NCBI GenBank assembly: GCA_017411665.1
Contig: JAFQPT010000358.1
Span: 1 to 5,980 of the forward strand
Source of the DNA: Oscillospiraceae bacterium
Lineage (GTDB): Bacteria; Bacillota_A; Clostridia; Oscillospirales; Oscillospiraceae
Reading direction: 5' to 3'
Length of the DNA stretch: 5,980 nt
Both the position numbers and the translations under genes were made by a program. Shown here one piece after another: positions 5,851 through 5,980 of the stretch (within the stretch, counting starts at the first letter, position 1; each line of letters opens with the position of its first letter). Below the pieces are notes generated by a model that worked only from the letters and a program-made list of their open reading frames with translations, did no database searches and was not told the DNA's origin.

Positions 5851-5980
5851 GGGAAAAATTTCTCCCCCTCTGCTTCGCAGAATTTTGCAGCAACGCTGCA
5901 AAACAAATTTTAATCTGTTTTTTGTCGCGACATGCGCGTGAAAAAAAACACTTCTCAGACCGCAAACGTGCGAGCTTGCG
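5851..5980. repeat. Cluster of short inverted repeats in non-coding DNA
   Basis: Five consecutive palindromic units lie here. The first is a near-perfect 16-bp palindrome at 5851-5866 (GGGA to TCCC). The second is TCTGC-TTC-GCAGA at 5869-5881. The third is TTTTGCAGC-AAC-GCTGCAAAA at 5883-5903, a perfect 9-bp stem. The fourth is CGCG-ACATG-CGCG at 5926-5938, flanked by T6 (5918-5923) and A8 (5941-5948), which can also pair. The fifth has CGCAA/TTGCG arms at 5961-5980. The T-run precedes rather than follows the main stems, so none is a normal intrinsic terminator for either strand. They could be REP/MITE-like repeat DNA or a structured 3' region of a neighbouring transcript. No gene was seen here. 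Confidence 0.55.

Noticed and set aside
5768..5965. 65-codon minus-strand reading frame over the rpmB tail and its terminator
   Set aside because: It runs through the terminator hairpin and the palindrome cluster, encodes a basic, low-complexity peptide without a known motif, and overlaps the end of rpmB.

Overview
The window is an ordinary, gene-dense chromosomal segment from a low-to-mid GC Gram-positive bacterium of the class Clostridia. An Oscillospiraceae/Ruminococcaceae-type gut organism is my best guess. The reasons are the hprK-murB-rapZ-whiA-dnaE order on one strand, consensus AGGAGG-like ribosome binding sites, sigma-A-like promoters with extended -10 elements, and a WhiA protein. 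The family placement is inference from gene order and protein style, not from a search.

Layout. Positions 1-5232 are one tightly packed minus-strand cluster, read from right to left: hprK (HPr kinase/phosphorylase), murB (UDP-N-acetylenolpyruvoylglucosamine reductase), rapZ (RapZ/YvcJ P-loop nucleotide-binding protein), whiA (sporulation/cell-division regulator) and dnaE (DNA polymerase III alpha subunit). dnaE runs off the left edge after its first 501 codons. The four gaps inside the cluster are 24, 28, 20 and 24 bp, and no terminator separates the genes convincingly, so they probably form one operon. A good promoter (TTGCCA, 17 bp, TAGAAT with an extended TG) sits just upstream of hprK. 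Positions about 5287-5595 form an AT-rich divergent intergenic region. On the plus strand, rpmB (zinc-ribbon form of ribosomal protein L28) has its own promoter, a perfect ribosome binding site and a strong intrinsic terminator. The last ~130 bp carry no gene but hold a chain of small inverted repeats.

Together the cluster links carbon-catabolite signalling (HprK), peptidoglycan precursor synthesis (MurB), a regulator of amino-sugar or nucleotide-linked signalling (RapZ), cell-division/sporulation control (WhiA) and replication (DnaE). This is a known Firmicutes neighbourhood. The clearest departure is that yvcK (glmR/mgfK), which commonly lies between rapZ and whiA, is absent: only 20 bp separate the two genes here. 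I see no mobile element, CRISPR array, tRNA, rRNA or defence system, and no convincing previously undescribed system. The items most worth a second look are the missing yvcK, the complete nine-residue PHP metal site in DnaE, the palindrome cluster at the right end, and a possible small or decayed reading frame in the divergent intergenic region.
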